From contig JACAUC010000011.1 in assembly GCA_013390945.1 (NCBI GenBank), positions 1-50,244 on the forward strand: a stretch of DNA of 50,244 nucleotides. The letters run 5' to 3'. The notes under the pieces were generated by a model. That model saw only the letters and a program-made list of their open reading frames with translations. It did no database searches and was not told the origin of the DNA. This document shows, piece after piece, positions 34,866 to 44,228 of the stretch. This DNA is from Candidatus Chloroheliaceae bacterium. GTDB lineage: Bacteria; Chloroflexota; Chloroflexia; Chloroheliales; Chloroheliaceae. How positions within the stretch are numbered: position 1 is the first letter of the stretch; each line of letters begins with the position of its first letter. Made by a program: the position numbers and the translations under genes.

Positions 34866-36700
34866 ATGAACAGAGTGGAACTGGACGAAAGCCGTTAGAA
34901 TTGCCTTGGGATCGTTTCCTGCTACTACGGGCTTTGTTGCTGGAAAAAACTGGGATGTACTTTGACGATAATAAATTTGGGGTGGTGCGTAATGTAGTCT
35001 CCGAGCGGATAAATGCGACCGGTTCTGCCGACTTTGACGCTTACTTCCGACTCTTCGCCGGGCCAGAAAGTTCGCCCTCTTCCAAAGAGCAAGGCTCCCG
35101 CGAGCTTCGCCGCTTAGTGGAGGGGTTGGCGGTGAATGAAACCAGTTTCTTTCGCAATAAAGATCATTTTAATGCTATTCTTCACGAAGTATTACCACGC
35201 CTCTATCGTCGTAAACGAGAGAAGCGTCATTTGCGTCTGTGGAGTGCTGGTTGCTCTACCGGGCCAGAACCTTATTCGCTGGGAATGATGCTTGTGGAAT
35301 TTTTGGAGGAGCATGGAGAACGGTTGATCAGCAATACCGGGGATTTGCGCGGTTGGAGAGTGGAAATTGTAGCGAGTGATATTAGCGAAAAGGTTTTGCA
35401 TCAGGCTCAAAGTGGGCGTTTCCGGCGCGAAGACCTGCGGGGGCTTGACCCTGTTCGCCTAGAACGCTTTTTTCGCCCCATTAGCTCATCCTCCGTAGTT
35501 ACTGCTCCACTTGATCCTACCCATGTAGTTTCACTAGGCCAGACATCACTAGTCCGTCCTAATTCGCGGATGGCTTATGAAGTGGCGCAGGAAGTGCGTT
35601 CTATGATGCATTTTGGCTATTTTAATATGGCTGAATCAGCTTATCCCCCGGAAAAGGTCAATAGTTTTGATTTGGTCTTATGTGAAAATGTGATGATTTA
35701 TTTTTCGCCGGAGGTTACCCGCCGGGTTATTGAAAATATTTATACATCTCTGACCGACGGTGGGTTTCTTTTTATTGGCTTTAGCGAAACACTTTGGCAG
35801 GTCTCGGAACGGTTCAAATTGATTAATAGCCACGATACTTTTTATTATCAGAAACCTTTCCCAGATGATCCACCGCCCTTACGTCATTCGCGCAGTCTGC
35901 CTAGTACTGGACCACTTAATAATAAGGACAAGCCGCCTACTACTGGTACGTTGCGAGACCTGATAGCTGCTCAGACCGATGTGTTAGGGGTAAAGCCGAA
36001 GGAACCACCAAATACTCTCCCTGTTTCCTCTCCCTTGGGTAAGCCCGAAAAGATTTCTTTACCACAAGTAATTGTATCTGAGGTAAAGAAGGAGTCCTTT
36101 CCAGATAGACCAAAAAGTAGCCCGTTGCCTAACAGTCCTACCTCACCTCCGCCCAAGCTGGTCACGGGGTTATTACCTACTCCTAAAATCAACTGGCAAA
36201 CCGCCTTGGCCGAGGGTCTGCGTTTTATGGAGGCGGATGAGTTTGATAAGGCTAAGCGGGCCTTAGATGCGGCTTTACTGACGGGTAAGCATGAAGTGGA
36301 TGTTTTGTGTGCGGTGGCCCAGTTGAAAATCAAGCTAGGTGATTATGAGGCAGCGGCTGAATTGAGCCGTCAAGCGATCAAGCTTAATCCTTTATGCGAA
36401 ACGGCTCACCTGCTCTTGGCAATGATGTATCACCGCGAGAACCGGGTGGAAGAGGCGATTAAGGAATTTCAGCAAACTATTTACATCAATTTTGATTCGG
36501 TAATTGCCCATATGCGCTTGGGAGACATTTGGGATAAGCAAGCACAATACAGTAGTGCCCTCCGTGAATATCGGAGTGCTATTCATGCGCTGGAAAAATG
36601 CCGCCCTGGGGATTATGTTGAGGGGTTTTCGGTAGAAATTCTCAAACAAACCTGTCTGGTTAATATCCGCCGCTTACAAGGGCCAAGCCGCTTACGCTAA
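34862..36700 (+). CDS. cheR: CheR-type methyltransferase fused to TPR repeats
   Basis: A 612-residue protein. Residues about 15-310 are the CheR SAM-dependent methyltransferase: an N-terminal helical part (AVNETSFFRNKDHF), SAM site AGCSTGPEPYSLG (one Glu of the usual GEEPYS is Pro), FDLVLCENVMIYF and DGGFLFIGFSETLW. A Pro/Lys-rich linker leads to four TPR repeats (about 440-595). CheR-TPR proteins are known in alternative chemosensory systems, where the TPR part binds other Che proteins. It is the last gene of the operon; a convergent gene begins 30 bases on. Confidence 0.92.
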   Translation: MNEQSGTGRKPLELPWDRFLLLRALLLEKTGMYFDDNKFGVVRNVVSERINATGSADFDAYFRLFAGPESSPSSKEQGSRELRRLVEGLAVNETSFFRNKDHFNAILHEVLPRLYRRKREKRHLRLWSAGCSTGPEPYSLGMMLVEFLEEHGERLISNTGDLRGWRVEIVASDISEKVLHQAQSGRFRREDLRGLDPVRLERFFRPISSSSVVTAPLDPTHVVSLGQTSLVRPNSRMAYEVAQEVRSMMHFGYFNMAESAYPPEKVNSFDLVLCENVMIYFSPEVTRRVIENIYTSLTDGGFLFIGFSETLWQVSERFKLINSHDTFYYQKPFPDDPPPLRHSRSLPSTGPLNNKDKPPTTGTLRDLIAAQTDVLGVKPKEPPNTLPVSSPLGKPEKISLPQVIVSEVKKESFPDRPKSSPLPNSPTSPPPKLVTGLLPTPKINWQTALAEGLRFMEADEFDKAKRALDAALLTGKHEVDVLCAVAQLKIKLGDYEAAAELSRQAIKLNPLCETAHLLLAMMYHRENRVEEAIKEFQQTIYINFDSVIAHMRLGDIWDKQAQYSSALREYRSAIHALEKCRPGDYVEGFSVEILKQTCLVNIRRLQGPSRLR

Positions 36701-36731
36701 GCTACAGGATAGCGTTACCAACGGTTTCAAA

Positions 36732-37166
36732 TTAGCGAGGTTTAATCTCTTCCAGTTGGCGGATGCGGCGGGTGAGAACAGGTAACATTGCCACGGCGAT
36801 ATTTGGTTCACGGCGCAGAGCGTCCAAAAAGACCCAACGATTAAGCTCTACGACTTCTATATCAACTATGGCTGTAACAGTTGCAGCCCTCGGATAGCCG
36901 TCAATTAGGGACATTTCCCCAAAGAAATCACCTTTATTAAGCACATTTAACTTGGCTTCTGGCAAGCCGGGTCGTGTTTTGCTGGTTACCTGTACACTAC
37001 CACTTAACATAATAAAAAGGCCCGTACCGGGTTCACCCTGCTTGATAATAACCTCGCCTTTTTTATAAAGGCGGGTGGTTGCCAGTTTGGAGAGCCCCTC
37101 CAATTGTTCTGGCTTGAGGGCCGCCAACATAGGAACCCGTTTTAGACTCTCGATCATATAATCCAT
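36732..37166 (-). CDS. Cyclic nucleotide-binding domain protein
   Basis: A 144-residue protein with a single cNMP-binding domain (about residues 15-130). The phosphate-binding cassette reads FGEMSLIDGYPRAATVTA, with the Glu and Arg typical of cAMP/cGMP binders. It lacks the DNA-binding domain of CRP, so it is a sensor or adaptor, not a transcription factor. Start ATG 37166 (MDYM), or the Met three codons on; no good ribosome-binding site. The next gene upstream on this strand, a DUF4388 protein, ends 46 bases away, so they may be co-transcribed. Confidence 0.85.
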   Translation of the reverse strand: MDYMIESLKRVPMLAALKPEQLEGLSKLATTRLYKKGEVIIKQGEPGTGLFIMLSGSVQVTSKTRPGLPEAKLNVLNKGDFFGEMSLIDGYPRAATVTAIVDIEVVELNRWVFLDALRREPNIAVAMLPVLTRRIRQLEEIKPR

Positions 37167-37211
37167 GGAAAGTACCCTATTAGCCTTTATACCAAACTAC
37201 CTGCTTACTCT

Positions 37212-38732
37212 TTAGCTTAGTTCCTGAAGTAGGAACATTGCCCGTTCGTAGAACTGATCGGCCAGCGTTTTATCTATAAACATTTGGCCTACTCGACGGG
37301 CTTGGTTACAATAAGTTTTTAGACTTGCCACATCTTCTTCAGACTGCCCGATTAGACTTACCACGCGACTGGCTCGTTTACCAAAGACTTCTTGGGCAAT
37401 TTCGATAATTTGTTGCTTTATTTCTACAGGTGATTTGGGACGCTTGGTAGTTTCAAACAACTTATCTTCTGCTGGGGAGGTTATTACATCAATCAAGCTA
37501 CCGACTTTGCCTACGATTTGGTAAACTCGTAGAATTGATTCTTCGAGGACATCTTCTACTTCATAATAGCTGCCTAGTTTATGACCGTTACTGAGGAAGA
37601 TAAAGCCGCTTTCACCTTCGTTAGAAACACGCACTACCCCGGTATGTTGGCTGTGTTCTAGGGTGTTAAGTAACTTGTTGATCTTCATTCCCTGACTACT
37701 GAATTTATCGAGTAGGGTTTCACCCATCAAAAGTGCGGCATAGCTGTGTACGAAATCCGGTTCCAGAGGATAGATTAGGATCGAGTTACGCTCGCTTTCA
37801 GGTACTACTATGTCACTCAGATAGCGGAGGGCATTTTGGTCTCTTAGGGAGGTTTTGCCATCGGCGTAGCGGGTATGAACCGAGCGGCCCTTGTGCATTA
37901 GAACCACACCCTCCACTGGATTATAGACACAAGACAAAAAGCCTGAAAAGCGTTCTCGCCAAAGCAAATCAATTACATTTCTAACTAACCGCCCATCCAG
38001 ATAGGGGTCGAGGGAATAGGCACTCACAAAAGGCATTGGTAGCCCGTTCCAGCGTCGAAAACGGGGAGGACGCAGAACCTCATCGCCTAGCAAGGCCCGT
38101 AGTTTGCCCATATTTTCTAGCGAAGCTCCGCTACTCAAGACCGGAGTATTGGTTGGGGATACTGTCGCAGACAGGGGGGCTGGAGTAGGGGCAGTGGTAG
38201 TCAGAGAAGTAGGTATGGCGGGTTGTACTGGGTTTACTTGAGGTGGGTTAGCCAAATCCAGAATACCGTCTCCATCCCAATCCGGGGCAACTTGTGGTGG
38301 TACTACTCTTGGTTTTTCTGGTAACGGTGGTGTAGCAGCGGGTAGTTGAGGCCGTACATTTGGTGGGGGCAGAAGTGTCTGGGTGGGTATCTCATCCTCA
38401 ATCTCGAAACCTAGATCAGCTACCTCGGCATCACTGGTGGTTAAAATGCCTAATGCCCCTAGCAATAACATCTCGTCCGTTTTACTAACCGACTCTCCAT
38501 CGGCTACTTGAGTGCGATCCCACTTAATACCAGCCGTTTTATTACCAAGTAACTGATAAACTACATCATCCCCAACCACTTTACCATTGCGGGCATGAAT
38601 AAGATGACCGCTATTAAAGAAAAGCTCCGCAATAAGAATGCCATGTTCCTTAAATTTTAGGCAACCGGTCTCACTATTTTTACGCACGTATTGAAGTATT
38701 TCTATAATGCTGAATGATCTCGACTCCGACAT
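37212..38732 (-). CDS. DUF4388 protein with Pro-rich linker
   Basis: A 506-residue protein. The N-terminal about 85 residues resemble the DUF4388/PATAN domain (SFSIIEILQYVRKNSETGCLKF, AELFFNSGHLIHARNGKVVG). A Pro-rich linker of about 100 residues (about 115-210) leads to a second region with two more such-like segments (about 250-430; e.g. FSGFLSCVYNPVEGVVLMHKG). ATG 38732 is chosen; the frame is open to TTG 38783 but that lacks support. Promoter TTGACA/TAATAT at 38819-38847. It shares its domain type with the gene at 6332. Confidence 0.75.
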   Translation of the reverse strand: MSESRSFSIIEILQYVRKNSETGCLKFKEHGILIAELFFNSGHLIHARNGKVVGDDVVYQLLGNKTAGIKWDRTQVADGESVSKTDEMLLLGALGILTTSDAEVADLGFEIEDEIPTQTLLPPPNVRPQLPAATPPLPEKPRVVPPQVAPDWDGDGILDLANPPQVNPVQPAIPTSLTTTAPTPAPLSATVSPTNTPVLSSGASLENMGKLRALLGDEVLRPPRFRRWNGLPMPFVSAYSLDPYLDGRLVRNVIDLLWRERFSGFLSCVYNPVEGVVLMHKGRSVHTRYADGKTSLRDQNALRYLSDIVVPESERNSILIYPLEPDFVHSYAALLMGETLLDKFSSQGMKINKLLNTLEHSQHTGVVRVSNEGESGFIFLSNGHKLGSYYEVEDVLEESILRVYQIVGKVGSLIDVITSPAEDKLFETTKRPKSPVEIKQQIIEIAQEVFGKRASRVVSLIGQSEEDVASLKTYCNQARRVGQMFIDKTLADQFYERAMFLLQELS

Positions 38733-38818
38733 CTGGGACCGTATGAAACTTTCTTTGTTATAAAGTGCTAGTAAAATACCCAAATAAAACCGCCGACACG
38801 CCGAGCCGGTCTGACCTC

Positions 38819-38847
38819 ATATTAAGATAGAAACCTCAGATTGTCAA
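38819..38847 (-). promoter_or_regulatory. Promoter of the DUF4388-cNMP pair
   Basis: On the minus strand TTGACA (38847-38842) and TAATAT (38824-38819) are 17 bases apart. It lies in a 313-base divergent gap shared with the promoter at 38964. Confidence 0.7.
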
Positions 38848-38963
38848 GCAAATATTTATACCAATCTGGTTATAAAACCCTTACATATGACCTAATTAGA
38901 TGGTGAGCGGTTCTACTTGCTTGCGCTAGTAAAGAAAATAAATGTTTGCAGGAATACCTGCCC

Positions 38964-38992
38964 TTGCATGGCTTTATAATCTATTATATAAT
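38964..38992 (+). promoter_or_regulatory. Promoter of the metalloprotease-like gene
   Basis: TTGCAT at 38964-38969 and TATAAT at 38987-38992 are 17 bases apart, with a second TATAAT at 38975-38980. The start point near 38999 gives a leader of about 47 bases. Confidence 0.6.
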
Positions 38993-39045
38993 GTCAACGT
39001 TACTCGTCACTTAACTAAAGTAATTAGTGATAGGAGCTTAGGCTG

Positions 39046-40782
39046 ATGCAAGAACCTACTAACTCCTTCGAGGAAGACTATCCATCTCTTTTGGTAGATG
39101 GTTTAATTAGCGGTTCGATTGAAACTCGCGCTACCTTACTTCCGCAATCTCTCGGCAAAGACCTCCGAAAAATTTCCGTTTCTCTCTTGTTACTTGTTTT
39201 CCTCCAATTGGTCTTTGGTCTATCGGATAACACTACGTCGCTTCTTGCCGTCCAACCTAACGTAATACTAGGCCCAGAAGTAGTGCTACTTTCCAGTGGT
39301 AAAGACGAACCCGCTCAGATTCTACCACCGTCAAGCTTCTCACGACAAGCCGCTGGTCTTTCTACCGCCAATATGACCGTAACTTATAGCGGGTTTACGC
39401 CCAAGGCTCAGGCGGCTTTCCAGTATGCCGTTAATATTTGGGCCGCTTTAATTTCTTCGCCTGTTGAAATCAAAATTGCGGCTAGTTTTGAACCTTTGTC
39501 ACCTGCAAGCGTACTTGCTTCTACCCGGCCTTTTGCCTTCTACCGCGACTTTCCGAATGTACCCTTATCTGGTGTTTTATATCCAGTGGCTCTAGCTAAT
39601 AAATTTGCAGGTTACGATCTCGATACCACTAACCCGGATATAGTTGTTCGGCTCAATAGCTCTTTTCCCAATTGGTATTATGAGATAGGCGGTTTAATGC
39701 CTAACGGTAAGACCGATTTTATTAGTGCGGTCTTGCACGAACTCTGTCATGGGCTGGGTTTCTCTAGCAGTATGAATGTAGTACAAGGTAGTGGCACATG
39801 GGGTTTATACCCTTATAGCTATGATCGCTTTATCGTCAATAGTTTCAGCCAGTCTCTTTTGGATACCGGGCTCTTTCCCAATCCCTCTCTTACCTTAGCC
39901 GCTCAATTGACCAGTCAAGATCTCTTTTTTAACGGTCCTAATGCCAAATCGGTTAACGGTGGGGTTCCTCCTAAACTTTATGCACCCTCGCTCTTTTCTC
40001 AGTCCTTCAGTATTTCCCATTTAGATGAGAGCTACAATGGCACTCCCAATGCCCTTATGACTTATTCGCTTGGCTCGGCTGAATCAATTCATTACCCCGG
40101 TTCACTTGCACTTGCCATCTTGAATGACATTGGCTGGGGCTTAATCTTGACCGCGCCTTCAAATCTAGTTGTTACCAGTGTTACTAATACCCAAGTCAAT
40201 CTAGCTTGGGATGATAACTCCACCGATGAAACTGGATTTGTGGTGGAACGTCAGGACGTTACGGCTAAAACAGGTTGGGTTACGGTTGGAACACTTGTGG
40301 CCCATGTTGGTACAGGTTTGATAAACTACTCTGATAGTGTTGGTCTGAGCGGTGGTCGGATATATTCTTATCAGGTGCGTACCACTACTTTTTCGGGCAA
40401 TTCGGCTCCTTCCAATATAGTGCAGGTGGTAATTCCCGGAGGTTGTCAGGTAACTAGTGGCAACGATAGTGGTACAGCCACACTTCGGGAGGTACTTGGC
40501 AATCCTGCCTGTACTACTATTACCTTCCCCGCGCCGATTACGATCAATCTCACCAGTCCTACTCCTTTGCTACAATTATACCCAGGTGTGATAGTGGGCG
40601 GAATTTGTGGCCCCACCGGGCCAGAAGTGGTTATCAACGGTAGTGGTGTTAGTGGCAATGGTTTGAGGCTAGGAGGTAATAACACTCTTTTTGGAGTGAA
40701 AGTTGCTGGTTTTAGCGGGTCACAGATTTTGAGTTTTAATCAGGGTAATAAAATGGTCTGTGTGGTTACCAGTCGGTTATAA
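39046..40782 (+). CDS. Secreted zinc metalloprotease-like protein with FN3 domain
   Basis: A 578-residue protein with an N-terminal membrane segment (about residues 46-65) that acts as signal or anchor. The zinc site HELCHGLGF has His231, Glu232 and His235. An FN3-like domain follows at about 370-465 (APSNLVVTSVTNTQVNLAWDDNS), then a segment starting GGCQVTSGNDSGTATLREVL that resembles the start of a beta-helix domain of surface proteins. That last domain is short and stops at a few residues after NTLFGVKVAGF, so the C-terminus may be truncated. AGGAG lies 9 bases before the ATG. Its 3' end overlaps the convergent flippase gene by 6 bases. Confidence 0.75.
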   Translation: MQEPTNSFEEDYPSLLVDGLISGSIETRATLLPQSLGKDLRKISVSLLLLVFLQLVFGLSDNTTSLLAVQPNVILGPEVVLLSSGKDEPAQILPPSSFSRQAAGLSTANMTVTYSGFTPKAQAAFQYAVNIWAALISSPVEIKIAASFEPLSPASVLASTRPFAFYRDFPNVPLSGVLYPVALANKFAGYDLDTTNPDIVVRLNSSFPNWYYEIGGLMPNGKTDFISAVLHELCHGLGFSSSMNVVQGSGTWGLYPYSYDRFIVNSFSQSLLDTGLFPNPSLTLAAQLTSQDLFFNGPNAKSVNGGVPPKLYAPSLFSQSFSISHLDESYNGTPNALMTYSLGSAESIHYPGSLALAILNDIGWGLILTAPSNLVVTSVTNTQVNLAWDDNSTDETGFVVERQDVTAKTGWVTVGTLVAHVGTGLINYSDSVGLSGGRIYSYQVRTTTFSGNSAPSNIVQVVIPGGCQVTSGNDSGTATLREVLGNPACTTITFPAPITINLTSPTPLLQLYPGVIVGGICGPTGPEVVINGSGVSGNGLRLGGNNTLFGVKVAGFSGSQILSFNQGNKMVCVVTSRL

Positions 40783-42294
40783 GCCTACTTCAGTAGGTTG
40801 TTCTTTAGGTAATTTATGGCGTAGTTGATTAAAATCCTGAAGGATGGAAGGCCAGCAACGCCATGCTACCACCCCGAAAGCTATTCCGGCGGCGGATAGA
40901 TCTGCTCCTAGCCGTATTAGAGCGGTCATTCCTGATGTTCCACCAAGCCAGTGTACGGCTTCTATCGCTGGTAAGGTGGCGGCGATGAGCAGTAGTGGCA
41001 TTTTGGCGGTGTACCAGAGTTCTTGTAGGTTTGGGCGCAAACTTCTTATTGCCAGCCAACCCCACACTAGGGAGGTGCTGCCAGCGACGGCAAACATTGC
41101 CCACGCTAAACCCACCACGCCATTCGCAGTACCAACTAGTACGGCGACAATTGCTAGTAATAGGCTACTAGTATTGATGATAGCATATATTCGGCTGTGT
41201 CCTAGAGCCAAGACCAAAGAGACACTTGGATAAAAAATTGCCCAAAGTGCCTGTAAGAGGAAGAGCGGTAAAAGAGGTGCTACCATTCCCTGCCAACGGC
41301 TACCAAAGAGCCCGGCTACTAGTTCCTCCCGCACTAAAACTGCCCCCAAGAAAATTGGCAGAGCGATAGAGGCGGTTAGGCGTGTAACACTAAAATAGAT
41401 TCGGCGTAGGAGGGCGGGATCTTCCTGTTGGAGTCGGGCGAAGGTGGCATATCCCACATTGCCAAAGAAAGAATTAATCAAAATGGCGGCTCGATCAGAA
41501 GTATTCCAGGCTAAGGTATAAACTCCTAGCGTATCTGCGCCAAGCCTAAGTCCACCAATGGCGTAATCCACGTTAAAGCGAGCATAGAGAGCTACTTCAC
41601 CCCCACCTAGAGGTAGACCAAAGGAGAGTAGCCGTCTTAATATAGTCCAGTCCGGGGGTTTACGAAGAGGTCGCCAATGGACTACCTTCCAAGCAATCGT
41701 GCTGTTGAGAATGACTCGCGTTACTTGGTAGATTACCAAGCTGTAAACCCCGGCCTTGCCAAAAGCGGCCCCGATTGCAATAGCCGCTGCTACCACAACT
41801 GAGATCGTTTCTGGTAGTAACCTCCGCCGGAAATTCAGGTCGCGTGAGAGTAGAGCCAGCGGCACCGAGCCGAGTGCTGCTCCTAATACTCCCGGTGCTA
41901 ACAGTAATAGAATCAGGATCAGGCGACTGTCATTGTAACCTATTGCTACCAGTGGCCCAAGTAGACCACACAGAATTGCCCCTATCAATCCTACAATCAA
42001 TGACAGCCACGCCGTAGCCTGAGCTAGTTCTTCCAGTTTGCCCGGAGCGCGAACCAAGGCCCGCATCAGGCTTAACTCGACGGCTAACGTAATACCGGAG
42101 TAGAAGATCGTGGCCTCGGTATAAAGGCCAAAGTCGGCGGGACTCAGCAACCGGGCCAGCGGTAGGTAAAGTAACGCCCCAATCCCATAGCTGATAACCA
42201 AAGAAGCGGTAGCCCATCCACCTGCGCTGAGCGGGCTATGTTGACCTACTTTTGGCTTATCTCTACTAGTATTATCTATCAAATTTTGATCCAT
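40777..42294 (-). CDS. Polysaccharide/lipid-linked oligosaccharide flippase (MOP superfamily)
   Basis: A 505-residue integral membrane protein with about 12-14 segments, matching the Wzx/MOP-type polysaccharide exporters: a segment GALLYLPLARLLSPADFGLYTEATIF near residues 39-64 and the Arg-rich ALLSRDLNFRRR near 147-158 are typical. Such proteins move lipid-linked sugars across the membrane. It starts 10 bases after the C39 peptidase gene, so the two are likely one operon. No glycosyltransferase or polymerase genes are adjacent, so the sugar is unknown. Confidence 0.85.
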   Translation of the reverse strand: MDQNLIDNTSRDKPKVGQHSPLSAGGWATASLVISYGIGALLYLPLARLLSPADFGLYTEATIFYSGITLAVELSLMRALVRAPGKLEELAQATAWLSLIVGLIGAILCGLLGPLVAIGYNDSRLILILLLLAPGVLGAALGSVPLALLSRDLNFRRRLLPETISVVVAAAIAIGAAFGKAGVYSLVIYQVTRVILNSTIAWKVVHWRPLRKPPDWTILRRLLSFGLPLGGGEVALYARFNVDYAIGGLRLGADTLGVYTLAWNTSDRAAILINSFFGNVGYATFARLQQEDPALLRRIYFSVTRLTASIALPIFLGAVLVREELVAGLFGSRWQGMVAPLLPLFLLQALWAIFYPSVSLVLALGHSRIYAIINTSSLLLAIVAVLVGTANGVVGLAWAMFAVAGSTSLVWGWLAIRSLRPNLQELWYTAKMPLLLIAATLPAIEAVHWLGGTSGMTALIRLGADLSAAGIAFGVVAWRCWPSILQDFNQLRHKLPKEQPTEVGL

Positions 42295-42304
42295 ACCAAA
42301 TTTT

Positions 42305-43759
42305 TCAGGTGGTCACTCCTAATTTTGTCAGTAGCGTGTAGACCGGACTATAGTTGGGGTCATCTATTACGGCTTTCTTGAGTTGAGCAATCGCCTCATC
42401 TTTACGCCCGGTATTTACCAAAGCTACGGCATATTCGTAACGTGCCTCGGCATAAGCCTTTGTCCTCGTGATCTCATTGGGTGCTATTTTGATAACCTGT
42501 TGGTAGTTTCCCACTTTGTTGTAACACTCTAGCGGCCAGAGTTGATACCATAGGAAGCGATTATAGGGACCATTATCGCTAGGAATGAGCATAGTAGAAA
42601 GCTTTTGTTCCCAAACCGTTAGCGCGGCCTTGCAATCGCCCTGAGCGTAATAGAGGTATCCCAAGTTGCGCCAAGCATCAATATCTCCCGGTTTGGCTTC
42701 CGAATAGCTTTTAGCCTCGGCGATAGCCCGATTTAGGTTGGTGGTGGCATCGGCATCTTCGCCCAAGATTGCCATTACGGTCGCTTCTTGTTTGGCTGTA
42801 TAGACCGGGAGATAACGTCGGTCGTAGCCCTTCCATAACTTATCTTGGAAGTCTGCCGCAACAATAGTTTTGGGTTTGTTATCCATCGAGTCATTGAAGA
42901 TAAAAGTATTATTGCTTAGGTCATAGCCCCGCGCTACCCGGTAGTGGGCAATGTCGTCCTTTTCGTGGAGCCATTGTTGGGTAATGACTGGTATTCCCGC
43001 TGAGAGTAAGGCGCGTAACTTATCAAGCGAGCCATTATCGCGTATTACCGTTTTTAGGCCATACTTCTGAAGGAAAGTTACCAATTCCTCCGGTTTCACA
43101 TGTTTATCGTCGGAGTTGGGCCGTAGGACTTTTGCACACTGCGCCTGAGTTGACTTTATGCCATAGTAACTCATCACCATCTCGGCTGAGACGGGGGCAC
43201 AGTTGTTCCAAGTTTGGGACTCCCAAACCATCGGTTCCAGCAATACGCCACGCTTTACTGCAGTGGTAGCTATTGCCGCTTTGGTAGTAGCCGGGCTGGT
43301 GGCTTTGGTAGTAGCCGCATTAGTAGTAGCGACACTAGTGGTGGCGACTTTAGTGGTAATAGTGACCGGAGCAGTGGTAGTAGCCGCTTTAGTAGTGCTA
43401 GTAATTGGGGCCGTAGTAACAACATTGGTGCTAGTAATTGGGGTCGTAGTAACAACGTTGGTGTTAGTAACCGGGGCGTTAGTGGTGATGTTAGAAGCGG
43501 TAGAAACAGAAACGCTGGTGGCACCATTTGCACTGACTGCGGTAAGTGCGGGAGTCGTCTGATTAACTGCGTCAGTAGTGGCAACCGTCGTATTAGTGGC
43601 CGGGGTATCGAGGCTCTCTGTGGAGGGAGCCGTAATAATTTCTAGCTTACTAGTATCATCTCCGCAGGCTACCAACAGCCCAAGTAAAAGTACTATTATT
43701 ATCAAACCTGATAGGTAAACAGGTCTCTTTGGAATTGAAAGAAACTTAACCAACTTCAC
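42305..43759 (-). CDS. C39-like peptidase lipoprotein with Thr-rich stalk and TPR domain
   Basis: A 484-residue exported lipoprotein: signal with lipobox LLVAC (Cys32), a Thr/Val/Ala-rich stalk (about 45-170) of repeated TSTTK/TNVVTT-like units, a C39-type cysteine peptidase domain (about 175-320) and TPR-like repeats (about 340-480). The catalytic Cys187 (WNNCAPVS), His272 (AHYRV) and Asp290 (FNDS) are in place. In C39 peptidases the domain cleaves double-Gly leaders, but stand-alone versions also act as cell-wall or adaptor proteins. GTG 43759 has GGGAGG 8 bases upstream and is preferred over ATG 43786. Extended -10 on the minus strand at 43956-43948. Confidence 0.82.
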   Translation of the reverse strand: MKLVKFLSIPKRPVYLSGLIIIVLLLGLLVACGDDTSKLEIITAPSTESLDTPATNTTVATTDAVNQTTPALTAVSANGATSVSVSTASNITTNAPVTNTNVVTTTPITSTNVVTTAPITSTTKAATTTAPVTITTKVATTSVATTNAATTKATSPATTKAAIATTAVKRGVLLEPMVWESQTWNNCAPVSAEMVMSYYGIKSTQAQCAKVLRPNSDDKHVKPEELVTFLQKYGLKTVIRDNGSLDKLRALLSAGIPVITQQWLHEKDDIAHYRVARGYDLSNNTFIFNDSMDNKPKTIVAADFQDKLWKGYDRRYLPVYTAKQEATVMAILGEDADATTNLNRAIAEAKSYSEAKPGDIDAWRNLGYLYYAQGDCKAALTVWEQKLSTMLIPSDNGPYNRFLWYQLWPLECYNKVGNYQQVIKIAPNEITRTKAYAEARYEYAVALVNTGRKDEAIAQLKKAVIDDPNYSPVYTLLTKLGVTT

Positions 43760-43947
43760 CAAAAAATCCTCCCGCAGCCAGGCCATACCGCTAGGGTATT
43801 TCCCGACTAGTCTTACAAGTATAGGTACCAGCGAATTAAAGAAATTGAACTAATCTGAGATGCAAGGCCAAGATGTTGTTACAAGCCTCGGAAAGGAAAA
43901 ATTCTTACTTCCGAAGCTAATAGGTGCTTCATAATTTTATTTCAAGG

Positions 43948-43956
43948 ATTATAGCA
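43948..43956 (-). promoter_or_regulatory. Extended -10 promoter of the C39 lipoprotein gene
   Basis: On the minus strand the sequence reads TGCTATAAT, the same word as before the lipoprotein at 16949. The rest of the 470-base gap to the plus-strand diguanylate cyclase holds no recognised gene; TTGACA at 44119 and TATAAT at 44132 are too close together to be one promoter. Confidence 0.45.
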
Positions 43957-44228
43957 CAAATATTAGTGGGCTATTGGTTATAAATGTCAGGTTTGTCCGC
44001 CACAAAGAGAGCGGCAGCTCCTCATAAGGCTATAGGGGGTGTTGTAAAGACACACCTAGCTTAGGTTTCGGTTTTCATTGGTGAATAGCTTGCATAAAGT
44101 TAATAGTATGTGGGTTAGCTTGACACTGTGGTATAATTTAGACAGGTAAAAATAGTACGCTAGAACAAATACTCTTCAAACCCTCGTTCAGGGTGGTTAC
44201 AACTGCTACCAAATTTGGAGATAGTGTT

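Noticed and set aside
43203..43562. Plus-strand open frame opposite the Thr-rich stalk
   Set aside because: It is a Val/Ala-rich shadow of a low-complexity coding region on the minus strand.
44119..44137. TTGACA and TATAAT before the diguanylate cyclase as a promoter
   Set aside because: They are only about 7 bases apart, too close for one sigma-70 promoter.
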